Shown one piece after another: positions 8,072-16,782 of a stretch of DNA of 56,854 bases. A program made the translations under genes and the position numbers. The DNA is from Cytophagales bacterium (GTDB lineage: Bacteria; Bacteroidota; Bacteroidia; Cytophagales; Spirosomataceae), in the NCBI GenBank assembly GCA_013298215.1, contig JAAFKE010000021.1, positions 1 through 56,854 on the forward strand, written 5' to 3'. The notes beneath the pieces are model-generated. The model had not been told where the DNA came from and did not search any database. It saw nothing but the letters and a program-made list of their open reading frames with translations. Numbering within the stretch: position 1 is the stretch's first letter; every line of letters starts with the position of its first letter.

Positions 8072-9454
8072 ATGGAAAATACTGAAGAATTCGCTCTGGG
8101 ACTAGATATTGGAACAACCAAGGTTTGTGCGGTACTGGGCAGAGTGATTGCAAAAAACAACCGCCGACGCTTGGAGATAGTTGCGTTCGGAGAGTCTGGA
8201 TACAGCGAGGCCAAAAGCGTAGAAAAAGGGGTTGTAAAAAACGTAAACGCGGTGGCCAAGGCAGTTAAAAACGCCATGGACGAGATTACTCCTGCCATTA
8301 AGGGGTATTACCAAAACCAGCGTATGCCCCAGTTGGCGGTCAATCTCAACGTGGCTGGCCAACATATTTCGCGCACCAACAAGCCAGAGATTCTGGTGCG
8401 CCGCGCCGCCACCGACGAAGTGGTGAACGACTCCGACATGGAGGATTTACGCATTAAGTTGTACCAAATAAGTGTGGCGGCTGGTTGTGAAATTATTCAC
8501 GTGCTTCCCATTGATTTTTCGCTCGACGACGAGTGTGGTATCATCAACCCGATCGGTCGAATGGGCGCTCGGTTAGAAGGCAATTTTCAGATTATTACGG
8601 CCCAAACGCGGGCCCTTAGAGAAATACAGGCCTCCATCAATCTCTCAAATAGCAACCTCGTTAAAGGCTCGGTGGTGCTGTCGCCACTGGCTTCGGCGTT
8701 GTCGGTTTTAGAGGAAGAAGAAATGAAAAGTGGGGTGGTGTTGATCGATATTGGCGGAGGCACAACCGACGTGGTCGTTTACGAAAACGATATTATGCGG
8801 CACGTGGCGGTGTTGTCGCTGGCGGGTGCGCACATTACCCACGACATTGCAACCGCCTTTGGCCTAAACGAAAAGCAAGCCGAATTGCTCAAAATTAAAT
8901 TTGGTAACGCCTGCCCGTGGGAATGGCCCGAGGATACTTTCGTGCAAATAAAAAGCGCTTCGCCCCAACGCCCACCCAAAGAAGTGATGCTCAAAAATGT
9001 AGCCGTCGTTATTCAGGCACGCCTCCGCGAAATAGCCGCGCAGGTAAACGAGGAATTGGAACGGTCGGGCTACAAACATAAGCTCATCGATGGCATTGTT
9101 ATCACGGGGGGCAGTGCTATTATTCCTGGAATTGAAAACGTTTTTAAAGAGGTGATCGGAGTAGATTACGTCAGAATTGGAACCCCACAATGGTTGGAAG
9201 TCGGCAAAAATGCTGAAATTGCCAACAAAACCTCCTACGCCACCGCCCTGGGCCTGGTGTGGTCGGGTTTTAAGATGCTCGACAAGCGTATTTGCAAGAC
9301 AGATTCAGAAATGATGGACATTTTGAAGCATGAAGCCACCAGGATAAAACCCGTCACACCAGACATCGAAGTCACAAAAACGACTATGCTCAAAAAACTT
9401 AGAAATTTTTTTAATGACGATTTGAATGATTCTGATAGCCGTTACGGTAGCTAA
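8072..9454 (+). CDS. ftsA: Cell division protein FtsA
   Basis: An actin-fold ATPase that tethers FtsZ filaments to the membrane. The 460 residues include the phosphate-1 motif FALGLDIGTTKVCAVLG at the N-terminus, the phosphate-2 motif LIDIGGGTTDVVVY (about residues 225-238) and the adenosine motif ITGGSAIIPG (about 347-356). The C-terminal tail (MLKKLRNFFNDD) is a plausible amphipathic membrane anchor. It follows ftsQ by 15 bp and precedes ftsZ by 8 bp, as in most bacteria. Confidence 0.96.
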   Translation: MENTEEFALGLDIGTTKVCAVLGRVIAKNNRRRLEIVAFGESGYSEAKSVEKGVVKNVNAVAKAVKNAMDEITPAIKGYYQNQRMPQLAVNLNVAGQHISRTNKPEILVRRAATDEVVNDSDMEDLRIKLYQISVAAGCEIIHVLPIDFSLDDECGIINPIGRMGARLEGNFQIITAQTRALREIQASINLSNSNLVKGSVVLSPLASALSVLEEEEMKSGVVLIDIGGGTTDVVVYENDIMRHVAVLSLAGAHITHDIATAFGLNEKQAELLKIKFGNACPWEWPEDTFVQIKSASPQRPPKEVMLKNVAVVIQARLREIAAQVNEELERSGYKHKLIDGIVITGGSAIIPGIENVFKEVIGVDYVRIGTPQWLEVGKNAEIANKTSYATALGLVWSGFKMLDKRICKTDSEMMDILKHEATRIKPVTPDIEVTKTTMLKKLRNFFNDDLNDSDSRYGS

Positions 9455-9462
9455 TTCAACGT

Positions 9463-10911
9463 ATGATGGAAGATCAATTAGAACACGGATACACCTATAA
9501 AAAAAACAATACTGCCAATACCATCATTAAGGTTATTGGGGTGGGCGGTGGCGGCGGCAATGCAATAAACCACATGATTAGGTCTAAATTGGTGGGCGCA
9601 GACTTAATTGCGATGAACACCGATTCGCAGGCACTGAGCGACAATTTGGCGCCTTCTAAATTACAACTGGGGGTAAAATTAACCAAGGGGTTGGGCGCAG
9701 GCACAAACCCAGAAATGGGCGCCTTGGCCGCAAGCGAAAACATAGAAGATATAAAAACGCTGTTGGGCGGTGCCACAGAAATGGTCTTCGTAACGGCAGG
9801 CATGGGCGGTGGCACGGGCACGGGTGCAGCACCAGTGGTGGCAAAAGTTGCCCGCGAAATGGACAAACTCACCATTGCCGTCGTCACGTCGCCGTATCAT
9901 GGCGAGGGCACTGACAAAATTGCTTCGGCCCTCGAAGGAATCAACCAACTGAAACAATATTGCGACACCGTGCTGGTGGTAGACAACAACCAGCTGTCGA
10001 AATTATACCCAAAACTTGCCCTCAGCAAAGCCCACGCCGTGGCCGATGGCGTGCTGGCAACGGCAGTGAAGACGATTATAGAAATTATTACCAAACCTGG
10101 TATTATCAATATCGACTTCAACGACGTGAAAACAGTATTGACCAAAGCCGGAAAAGCCCTCATTGGCTCGGCCGAGGCCGACGGCGACGAGCGCGCCGAC
10201 GATGCTGTGAAGTTGGCATTGGAGTCGCCGCTGCTCAAAGATTGTGAAATTGCCGGAGCTAAACGGATTTTGCTCAACCTGACATCGAGCGAAGAACACG
10301 AAACAACCCAAGAAGAGTACGACAAAATTACGACCCACATTATAAAGGCCATCGGTTGCGACCCAAGTACGCTCAAAACGGGTACGGTGATCGACGAATC
10401 GATGGGATCAAAAATGCGCGTAACAATTATTGTGGCAGGCTTCGATTTGCCCAACGAAACACCAAAGCCACAGCCAAAACCCCAGCCAGAGGCCGCAAAA
10501 ATACCGTTGCGCAACAACGTGTTCCGAAAAATAACCATCGAGGAAAACCACGTCAAAGAACTGGAAGACATCTTTACGGCAACCAGCATAAAATCGGGCG
10601 GTACCCTAACGTCGCCGATCGTGAGTGTGCCGCTCAAAAGCACGCACGCACCCGCAAATGCCTTTCAACACCCAGCCTCAAAGCCACTCAAACCCAACAA
10701 ACCCGCCGAAACCAAAGCCGCACCGCCCAGCCAACAGGCCCCCGACGACCGCGCCCTGATAGACGAACTGAGCCTGAGCATGAAACAAAAACGATATACT
10801 GAGTTTGAATTAGATACCAAACCAGCCTATCAGCGTCAAAACTTAAAAATGTTTGTCAAATCAACCGATCCTAACCTCCGAATTGTGATGATTGAGTTGG
10901 AGGCAGACTAA
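9463..10911 (+). CDS. ftsZ: Cell division GTPase FtsZ
   Basis: A tubulin-fold GTPase forming the cytokinetic ring. The 482-residue protein has the GTP-binding G-box [10 protein letters not shown] (about residues 113-122), the N-terminal [10 protein letters not shown] motif, and the synergy-loop sequence [10 protein letters not shown] needed for hydrolysis. After the GTPase domain (about 325 residues) there is a long Pro/Lys/Ala-rich linker. Near the end [12 protein letters not shown] resembles the conserved C-terminal peptide of Bacteroidota FtsZ, followed by a short tail ending IVMIELEAD. Two adjacent ATG codons (9463, 9466) are possible starts. It is the last gene of the division cluster. 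Confidence 0.96.
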   Translation: MMEDQLEHGYTYKKNNTANTIIKVIGVGGGGGNAINHMIRSKLVGADLIAMNTDSQALSDNLAPSKLQLGVKLTKGLGAGTNPEMGALAASENIEDIKTLLGGATEMVFVTAGMGGGTGTGAAPVVAKVAREMDKLTIAVVTSPYHGEGTDKIASALEGINQLKQYCDTVLVVDNNQLSKLYPKLALSKAHAVADGVLATAVKTIIEIITKPGIINIDFNDVKTVLTKAGKALIGSAEADGDERADDAVKLALESPLLKDCEIAGAKRILLNLTSSEEHETTQEEYDKITTHIIKAIGCDPSTLKTGTVIDESMGSKMRVTIIVAGFDLPNETPKPQPKPQPEAAKIPLRNNVFRKITIEENHVKELEDIFTATSIKSGGTLTSPIVSVPLKSTHAPANAFQHPASKPLKPNKPAETKAAPPSQQAPDDRALIDELSLSMKQKRYTEFELDTKPAYQRQNLKMFVKSTDPNLRIVMIELEAD

Positions 10912-10957
10912 CAAATGTCTTAATTTGGGTGTTTACAACAGAAAGAAAACAAGAAAG

Positions 10958-11743
10958 ATGGAATTTTTTAAAAAAATAAACTACAAAAACGCGGCCGAAT
11001 CGACCGAAGAGCTCAGAGCGGCGGTGCCACACTACAAAGTGATCCATTTGGCAGGCTATAATTTCGACATACCCGCCGAGGATTTTTATACGCAACTTTC
11101 GGAGACAATTGGCAAAATTCACGCCGCCGACGAGGACATTGCCACTGGACAACTGACAGGAAACCGCTGGATTGACATAACCTACGACCCGCTCGTGCCA
11201 GACCGCTACCGGTCGAGCAACACCCGCCAGCCCCTCCACACCGACGACTCTTACGTGGAACTCAACGGCCAAGACGCGTTGCAGTTTTTTTATTGCGCCG
11301 CCAACGCCAAAGTAGGTGGGGCAACTACTTTTATTGACCTGCCAAACGTAGTTGAGTGCATGGAAATTGACGGCCAACAAGCACTGCTGGCCGAGTTGAT
11401 GGCTACGGACATTGTGTTCTCGAAGGGTGGGATTCGGAAGGTGCGCAAGGCGATTGACCGCGATAACCTCGACTACCTGGCCAACTGGAACTACTACTGC
11501 ATTGACCGCCAAGAGAACTCAGAAAAGGTACTCGACCTGTGCGAGCGTTTTCAGAACTTTATGGAGGAGCGCATCATGAACGCTGGCATCATCACGGCGG
11601 TGGCTCTCAAAAAAGGGGAGGCAGTGTTTTTTCACGATGACCGGATTTTGCACGGACGCAACGCATTCTTTGCCGAGTTTCCTGGGCAAAGAAGCCTAAT
11701 CAAAGGTAAAATCCTGCTGAAAGATTCGGAGGTGATGGCCTAA
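10958..11743 (+). CDS. TauD/TfdA-like Fe(II)/2-oxoglutarate-dependent dioxygenase
   Basis: A 261-residue protein of the clavaminate-synthase/TauD superfamily, which uses Fe(II), 2-oxoglutarate and O2 to hydroxylate small molecules. The metal-binding motif is visible as LHTDDSY (His and Asp) and the distal His in FHDDRILHGRNAF. The following Arg of QRSLIKGKI is a candidate for binding the co-substrate carboxylate. The substrate is unknown. The ATG at 10958 is preceded by a purine-rich AAGAAAG; an upstream in-frame start at 10892 would overlap ftsZ. It lies 46 bp behind ftsZ, and a strong terminator follows directly. Confidence 0.8.
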   Translation: MEFFKKINYKNAAESTEELRAAVPHYKVIHLAGYNFDIPAEDFYTQLSETIGKIHAADEDIATGQLTGNRWIDITYDPLVPDRYRSSNTRQPLHTDDSYVELNGQDALQFFYCAANAKVGGATTFIDLPNVVECMEIDGQQALLAELMATDIVFSKGGIRKVRKAIDRDNLDYLANWNYYCIDRQENSEKVLDLCERFQNFMEERIMNAGIITAVALKKGEAVFFHDDRILHGRNAFFAEFPGQRSLIKGKILLKDSEVMA

Positions 11744-11778
11744 CAAAAAAGCCGCGACGATGTTGCGGCTTTTTTGTT
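11742..11778 (+). terminator. Rho-independent terminator after the dioxygenase gene
   Basis: A perfect 14-bp stem whose core is CAAAAAAGCCGC (11744-11755) with GCGGCTTTTTTG (11765-11776), extended by AA/TT, with a 9-base loop. The T tract faces the plus strand. It overlaps the stop codon region of the dioxygenase and may also stop minus-strand transcription from the DUF1573 gene. Confidence 0.85.
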
Positions 11779-11805
11779 GGTTGTACCTGGCAGGGTGCCA
11801 AACAC

Positions 11806-12186
11806 TCAATTTTCGGTTACTTCGCCCTGGATACTCAGCGAAACCACGCCTTCTTCGGCATTAGACTCGACCGTGACCGACTTATTGAAAGGACCCACCG
11901 CCGCCGCGTTGTAGGTGGCCTTTATGCTGGCCGATGCACCAGGCATAACTGGTTCTTTTGGGTACTCCACGCCCGTGCAGCCGCACGAACCTTTGGCGTT
12001 TGTGACCACCAGCGGCGCGGCTCCCTTGTTGGTAAAACTAAACTCGGCCGTAATTGGCGTTCCTTGTGGCACTTTACCGAAGTCGTGCTGCGTCTGAACC
12101 CAACCAAACGCGGGCAAACTGCTCCTGAAAGCAAACAACAATGCCACCACGGCCAGCATTGAGAATAATAATGGGGCTTTTTTCAT
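11806..12186 (-). CDS. DUF1573 domain protein, exported
   Basis: A 126-residue exported protein. The ATG at 12186 gives a normal signal peptide (MKKAPLLFSMLAVVALLFAF). The mature part is one DUF1573 immunoglobulin-like domain with the family pattern FGKVPQGTPITAEFSFTNKG, the SCGCT motif and the ending PFNKSVTVESNA. These domains are common in Bacteroidota periplasmic or surface proteins and their biochemical role is not established. The gene is divergent from the sensor kinase at 12345, and the 158-bp gap probably holds both promoters. Confidence 0.85.
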   Translation of the reverse strand: MKKAPLLFSMLAVVALLFAFRSSLPAFGWVQTQHDFGKVPQGTPITAEFSFTNKGAAPLVVTNAKGSCGCTGVEYPKEPVMPGASASIKATYNAAAVGPFNKSVTVESNAEEGVVSLSIQGEVTEN

Positions 12187-12344
12187 TTTTTTTGATTGTT
12201 TTGAGTGAAACATACGTTCGTCGGACTCGACAATGCAAAAGTATTTTATGTCTATCAGTTTTGTTGTTAATGAAAACTTAATGTTTGTTAATGAATTGTT
12301 AATCACTAATTTTGGTCAATATTTTTCGATTTTAAAGGCACCAA

Positions 12345-13586
12345 ATGTCGCGTAAAACCATCCAACTTTTAGTGATCCTGTCCACCCTCTCGATAATTGG
12401 TATTGTCGTAACACAGGTGTACTGGGTCAAAAAGGCGTTTGACCTCCGAGCGCGGCAATTCGACCAGTCGGTGCATATTTCGCTGCAAGAAGTAGCCGAA
12501 CAAATCGGGACGCTCAACAAGGTAATGGTCGATAAAAACCCCGTTGAACAACTTTCTTCGGACTACTTTATTGTCAATACCAACTCTACCACCGACCCCG
12601 TGGCGTTGGAGTATTACCTCAAAACGGCTTTTCGTCGGCACAACCTCATCACCGATTTTGACGTGGGCATCTACGACTGCACAACCAACAAGATTCGCTT
12701 TGGCACATCGTTGAGCACCCGAAACGACGACAAAGAACCCGCCCCAACTGCCAGTTGGCTCACGACCAACAAGTTTCCCTATTATTTTAGCGTTCGGTTT
12801 CCGCAAGAAGACAGCTACTTGGCCAGCCAGTTGGACAATTGGGTGGCTTCGTCGTTGATAATTCTGATTGCCGTTGGTTTTTTTGGCTACGCGCTTTGGG
12901 TCATTCTGCGACAAAAGCAATTGCACGAAATCCAAAAAGATTTCTTCAACAACATGACCCACGAACTCCAAACGCCGATTTCGACCATTAAGATTGCCGC
13001 CGACGTGCTGGCCACCCCGCAAATAAAGGAGCAACCCGAGCGAATGAAAAAGTACGTGAAAATTGTGCAGCAAGAAGTGCAGCGTTTGCAAGGCCAGGTA
13101 GAGATGGTGCTAAACGTGGCGCGTGCCGAACGCAACGCGCTTACGCTCCAAATACAACCCATCGACCTGCACCAACTGGTGGTGTCTATTGCCGACCGCT
13201 ACGACGGCACGGTGCGCCTGCACCTAAACGCCACTGAGTCGGTGGTGCTGGCCGACCTCACCCTGCTGACCAGCGTGGTGAGCAACCTGATCGACAATGC
13301 GGTGAAATACTCGCCCCAAAACCCAGAGGTGAGCGTGCTGACCGAGAACTTAAAAGGTGCGCTGCTGCTATCGGTAAAAGACAACGGCCTGGGCATTGAG
13401 AAGGAGTTTCAAGGGCGGGTTTTTGATAAATTTTACCGCGTGCCAACGGGCAACTTGCACAACGTAAAAGGGTTTGGCTTGGGGCTCAGTTACGTTCAGC
13501 AGATTATAAAAACCCACGGCTGGAAGCTCGAACTGCGCAGCGAGGCTGGCCAAGGTAGCGAATTTAGGGTGTTTATTGGCAAGTAG
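12345..13586 (+). CDS. Sensor histidine kinase, orphan
   Basis: A 413-residue membrane-bound two-component sensor. Transmembrane helices are at about 7-25 and 166-188, enclosing a roughly 140-residue periplasmic sensor domain with no recognised fold. The H-box FFNNMTHELQTPIS places the phosphorylated His at residue 206. The N-box NLIDNAVKYSP and the G-boxes DNGLGIEKEF and GFGLGLSYV of the ATPase domain are intact. In this phylum such kinases are normally followed by a response regulator gene; here the next gene is the convergent end of the restriction island, 18 bp away, so no partner is encoded nearby. Confidence 0.93.
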   Translation: MSRKTIQLLVILSTLSIIGIVVTQVYWVKKAFDLRARQFDQSVHISLQEVAEQIGTLNKVMVDKNPVEQLSSDYFIVNTNSTTDPVALEYYLKTAFRRHNLITDFDVGIYDCTTNKIRFGTSLSTRNDDKEPAPTASWLTTNKFPYYFSVRFPQEDSYLASQLDNWVASSLIILIAVGFFGYALWVILRQKQLHEIQKDFFNNMTHELQTPISTIKIAADVLATPQIKEQPERMKKYVKIVQQEVQRLQGQVEMVLNVARAERNALTLQIQPIDLHQLVVSIADRYDGTVRLHLNATESVVLADLTLLTSVVSNLIDNAVKYSPQNPEVSVLTENLKGALLLSVKDNGLGIEKEFQGRVFDKFYRVPTGNLHNVKGFGLGLSYVQQIIKTHGWKLELRSEAGQGSEFRVFIGK

Positions 13587-13604
13587 GTGTTTGTGGGTGG
13601 TGGT

Positions 13605-14816
13605 TTATTTGAACACAATTTTCTCAAACGCCCTGTCGTATTTGTAGCTCACTATTTGTCCATTTAAAATAAGCTCAATTGCCTTTTCTATTTCTTCAAG
13701 TGGAACCACAAACCACTCTCTTGGCGTAATTCTTTTTCCTTTGATGATTTCAATGTCGATATTCAAACAAGCTTCGGCAAAAAATCGGTGAAGCAATTGT
13801 TCCAATTTGTCGGCGTTGCGGTTGTAGCAAGCATAACTTGCAACTTTAAGTACATCTGCATAAAGATAAGTGGCTTCATGCTTGGCATTTTTAATTCGTT
13901 CGTCGACGGGGGTGCTCGAAAAACCAATTTTGAACAAATTTTCAATTCCAGAAATTTCGGAATGGTCAGACTTGGATTTTAAAACGTATATCCAACCCGT
14001 TTGAACGTCCTCCTCTTTTACCATTCCCGCGTTTACGTACAGTTCGTTGTTGATGCCCTCGTGGGTGTTGGTAATCAGTTTGCCGCTTTTTTGGATTTGC
14101 TTGCCAAGCGAGCGATAAAGCATATTACTGTACGTTCCGTTTTCAAAAATGGTAAACGTTCGCCCTTCAACTCGTTCTCGATCGCCCGATTTTTGTTCCC
14201 AAACTGATTTTTCAAGTTTGGCTTCTTTCAAGTGGAGCATCAATCCGTCAATCAAATAAAAACTGCCCACGTGCAAGTTTTTTTCGATGTTATAAAACGG
14301 TTTAATTTTTCGTTTTCCCTCTTTTATTTCCCGATGCACTTTTTGAAACATTGTTTCATAGGGCGCAAATTCTTCTTCCGGCAAGGGTTTTCGCTGGGCA
14401 ATAAAATCGGCTTTTTCTCTTTCACCTTCGTTAGAAATGTGTTTGTATCTGAAAATCGACAAATCGCTGTCGGTGTCTAACAACCCAAATTCGTCGTCGT
14501 TCAAAATATCGTCAATCGAGGTTTTGGGCATTGCCACTTCGCCCAAAAGATTGTGGCGGTCGTAGGGTTTTAACGCAATTTTTTTGGGTTCGTTTTCCCG
14601 CATGCCTTTCAAACGCGCCATCAGGTCGTATTCCAACATACTCGAGGTGTTCGGTTCACGGTGGTTTTTATCAACGAAGTCATTAAGTTCTTCAAACGAA
14701 TCTACCAACCTTTGGTCGGTGGTTTTTACGTTCGACGTTTTGGCAACTGATTCCAACCAGACAAACACATCATCGTTAAAGATTTCGTCCATTGTTATTT
14801 TTTTCTTACTCTCCAT
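13605..14816 (-). CDS. GIY-YIG nuclease family protein of the four-gene RM-like operon
   Basis: A 403-residue protein, last gene of the operon. Residues 274-380 form a GIY-YIG domain of the T5orf172/MUG113 type. GWIYVLKS is the GIY element, FKIGFSSTPVDERI (295-308) is the YIG element with the catalytic-type Arg, and a Glu in DKLEQLLHRFF (about 339) fits the metal-binding residue. REWFVV follows, as in the family. Residues 1-270 are not recognised; two acidic motifs (DEIFNDDVF near 10 and DDILNDDEF near 102) repeat. The ATG lies within the end of the helicase gene (11-bp overlap). It may cut DNA presented by the helicase, which is inferred from context. Confidence 0.82.
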   Translation of the reverse strand: MESKKKITMDEIFNDDVFVWLESVAKTSNVKTTDQRLVDSFEELNDFVDKNHREPNTSSMLEYDLMARLKGMRENEPKKIALKPYDRHNLLGEVAMPKTSIDDILNDDEFGLLDTDSDLSIFRYKHISNEGEREKADFIAQRKPLPEEEFAPYETMFQKVHREIKEGKRKIKPFYNIEKNLHVGSFYLIDGLMLHLKEAKLEKSVWEQKSGDRERVEGRTFTIFENGTYSNMLYRSLGKQIQKSGKLITNTHEGINNELYVNAGMVKEEDVQTGWIYVLKSKSDHSEISGIENLFKIGFSSTPVDERIKNAKHEATYLYADVLKVASYACYNRNADKLEQLLHRFFAEACLNIDIEIIKGKRITPREWFVVPLEEIEKAIELILNGQIVSYKYDRAFEKIVFK

Positions 14817-16779
14817 TTAATTTACAATTCACCATTAATCTTTGTCTTTTTAGTTCACGTAAAAAAATAATCGCTTCGGCCATTCGCTTTTCTTTCGGGT
14901 CATGGGCCCGAATATTGGGGGCTTCGCCCGTTCGCCCAATCCATTCTTTTATTGTAGGCCACAACAGCATGGCTTCCTCTTCGGTCATGTCAATTTTTAT
15001 GGATTGAATGTGTTCGTCAATCAATTTCAAAACTTGCTTCGTTACCGATTTCGACAAAATCTCGAACGCTTTTTGAAACGGGTTCACTGCGTCAATCAAA
15101 TCAATGTGAATGTCGTCGATGTTCACAAAACTGCTGGCCATTCTTACAAATTTCTTGCCGCCTTGTTCTTCAATAATGCTGTTTTTAATGACCGAATCTA
15201 CCACCACGTGCTGACGAACGGCTTCTACGTCGTCGTTGCTCAAATCGGGATAAACTTCTCGAATAATTTTTGGAATCAAAATTGTGTTAATTACCTCGGG
15301 CTCAACGTTGCCTGGCATGGCTTTCAACATTTTGTCGTTTTGCAAAATTCGGGCTTTCAAGTCGTTCAAGTCGCGCTCAATAATATCTTTGGCGCGTTGC
15401 GAACTTGGCAACTTAAAGCCCCTAATTCTTATCGTGTTTTCGGTGTCATCTTTTTCGTCGTCGTCGTCGTTTTTCAATTTGAATTTAAAGTTCGGGGCCA
15501 GCACTTGCTCCATCAACAACGAGGCCGTGATGGCTTTCAGCATGTTGTTCACCGCTACCTTCACATCGTCGGTGTCGGCTTCGGGTTGGGCAATTAAGTT
15601 CGTAAATTGGGCGTGGGTTTTGTTGTCGCTGTCGCGCGTGGCCCGCCCAATAATTTGAATAATTTCCGTCAATGACCCTCGGTAGCCAATCGTCAAAGCG
15701 TGTTCGCAGTAGGGCCAGTCGAAACCCTCTTTGGCCATACCCAACGCAATAATAATATCAATGGCATCGGCAGATTGGATGTCCCGCAAATAGGCCGAAA
15801 TTTTATCCCGCGATTTTGGGTTGTCGTTCACCAAATCGGCAATTTTCAAAACTTTACCGCTGCGCTTGCTTTTTACGTACAACACCCCCGTTTCTTCGTC
15901 TTGATAATCCAACACACCCAAAGCATCAATAATATGCCCTACTTCTTCTATTTTTTCCCGTGAAGATTCGGCAGAATTTACGCTCGGTATGTGAATAATC
16001 GTCTTTTTGTTTTCGTCTAAAATTTCTTCCAACGCCGACATTTCGCGGTCGGGTTGTTTTTTGAAATATTTCCCCGTGTAAAAATGATAACCAATGCCCA
16101 ACGATTTCAGAAACTCGTAGCCGTTCAACTGTTCGTAATAATTGTAGGTAACTGTTCTGAACTTGGCCTCGTCTTCGGGCAACAAAACGGGGACGCTATC
16201 GCCTCTGAAATACGAACCCGTCATGGCCACAATGTGCGCGTTCGACTTTGCCATGATGCCTTTCATCACCTCGCCCAAACGGTTGTCGCCGTCGGCCGAC
16301 ACGTGGTGAAATTCGTCAATGGCAATTAGCGTATTGTTTAGTTTTTTTTCGTCGAGCCCCACAAAAGCAAAACGCAACGTGGCGTGGGTGCAAATCAAAA
16401 TTTGTTCGTTGCTTTCCAAAAATTCTAAAAACGTTTTTACCTTGCTGGTGTCCGAGCCAGAGGTGCATAAATTGTATTTTGGGTTCACCGTCCAATCGGA
16501 ATAAAAACCCTGTTCCGTCAGTTTGGTCGAACTAAACGAAGCCCCAATTGATTTTTCGGGAACGGCCACAATGGCTTTTTTGATGCCTTGGTTTTTGAGT
16601 TTGTCCAACGCAATAAACATCAACGCCCTCGATTTTCCCGAAGCGGGCGGAGCCTTGATGAGCAAATACTGGGCAGTGCGGGCATCGTAGGCGCGCTGCT
16701 GCATCTGGCGCATTCCCAACGCGTTGGTCTTTTTGCTTTTGCCAGTTTGGCCGTATGCTACTTTCACTAAATTGGGCAT
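14806..16779 (-). CDS. DEAD/DEAH-type superfamily 2 helicase of the RM-like operon
   Basis: A 657-residue superfamily 2 helicase/translocase. Walker A is APPASGKSRA (43-52). Walker B reads LIAIDEFHHV (151-160), a DEFH box rather than DEAD/DEAH, as in restriction-type translocases. Motif III is MTGSY (186-190), and motif VI is QIIGRATRD (375-383) with its arginines. An acidic run (about 437-446) separates the motor from a C-terminal part of about 210 residues with no recognised domain. In type I and III restriction systems the equivalent motor moves along DNA, which is the likely role here. It starts 3 bp after the YhcG-type nuclease gene and overlaps the GIY-YIG gene. Confidence 0.88.
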   Translation of the reverse strand: MPNLVKVAYGQTGKSKKTNALGMRQMQQRAYDARTAQYLLIKAPPASGKSRALMFIALDKLKNQGIKKAIVAVPEKSIGASFSSTKLTEQGFYSDWTVNPKYNLCTSGSDTSKVKTFLEFLESNEQILICTHATLRFAFVGLDEKKLNNTLIAIDEFHHVSADGDNRLGEVMKGIMAKSNAHIVAMTGSYFRGDSVPVLLPEDEAKFRTVTYNYYEQLNGYEFLKSLGIGYHFYTGKYFKKQPDREMSALEEILDENKKTIIHIPSVNSAESSREKIEEVGHIIDALGVLDYQDEETGVLYVKSKRSGKVLKIADLVNDNPKSRDKISAYLRDIQSADAIDIIIALGMAKEGFDWPYCEHALTIGYRGSLTEIIQIIGRATRDSDNKTHAQFTNLIAQPEADTDDVKVAVNNMLKAITASLLMEQVLAPNFKFKLKNDDDDEKDDTENTIRIRGFKLPSSQRAKDIIERDLNDLKARILQNDKMLKAMPGNVEPEVINTILIPKIIREVYPDLSNDDVEAVRQHVVVDSVIKNSIIEEQGGKKFVRMASSFVNIDDIHIDLIDAVNPFQKAFEILSKSVTKQVLKLIDEHIQSIKIDMTEEEAMLLWPTIKEWIGRTGEAPNIRAHDPKEKRMAEAIIFLRELKRQRLMVNCKLNGE

Positions 16780-16782
16780 GGC

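Noticed and set aside
9897-10643. A 248-codon minus-strand frame inside ftsZ
   Set aside because: It is the antisense shadow of highly conserved FtsZ sequence.
14902-15597. A 231-codon plus-strand frame inside the helicase gene
   Set aside because: It is an antisense shadow with a Val/Asn/Phe-rich composition; the helicase motifs on the other strand are complete.
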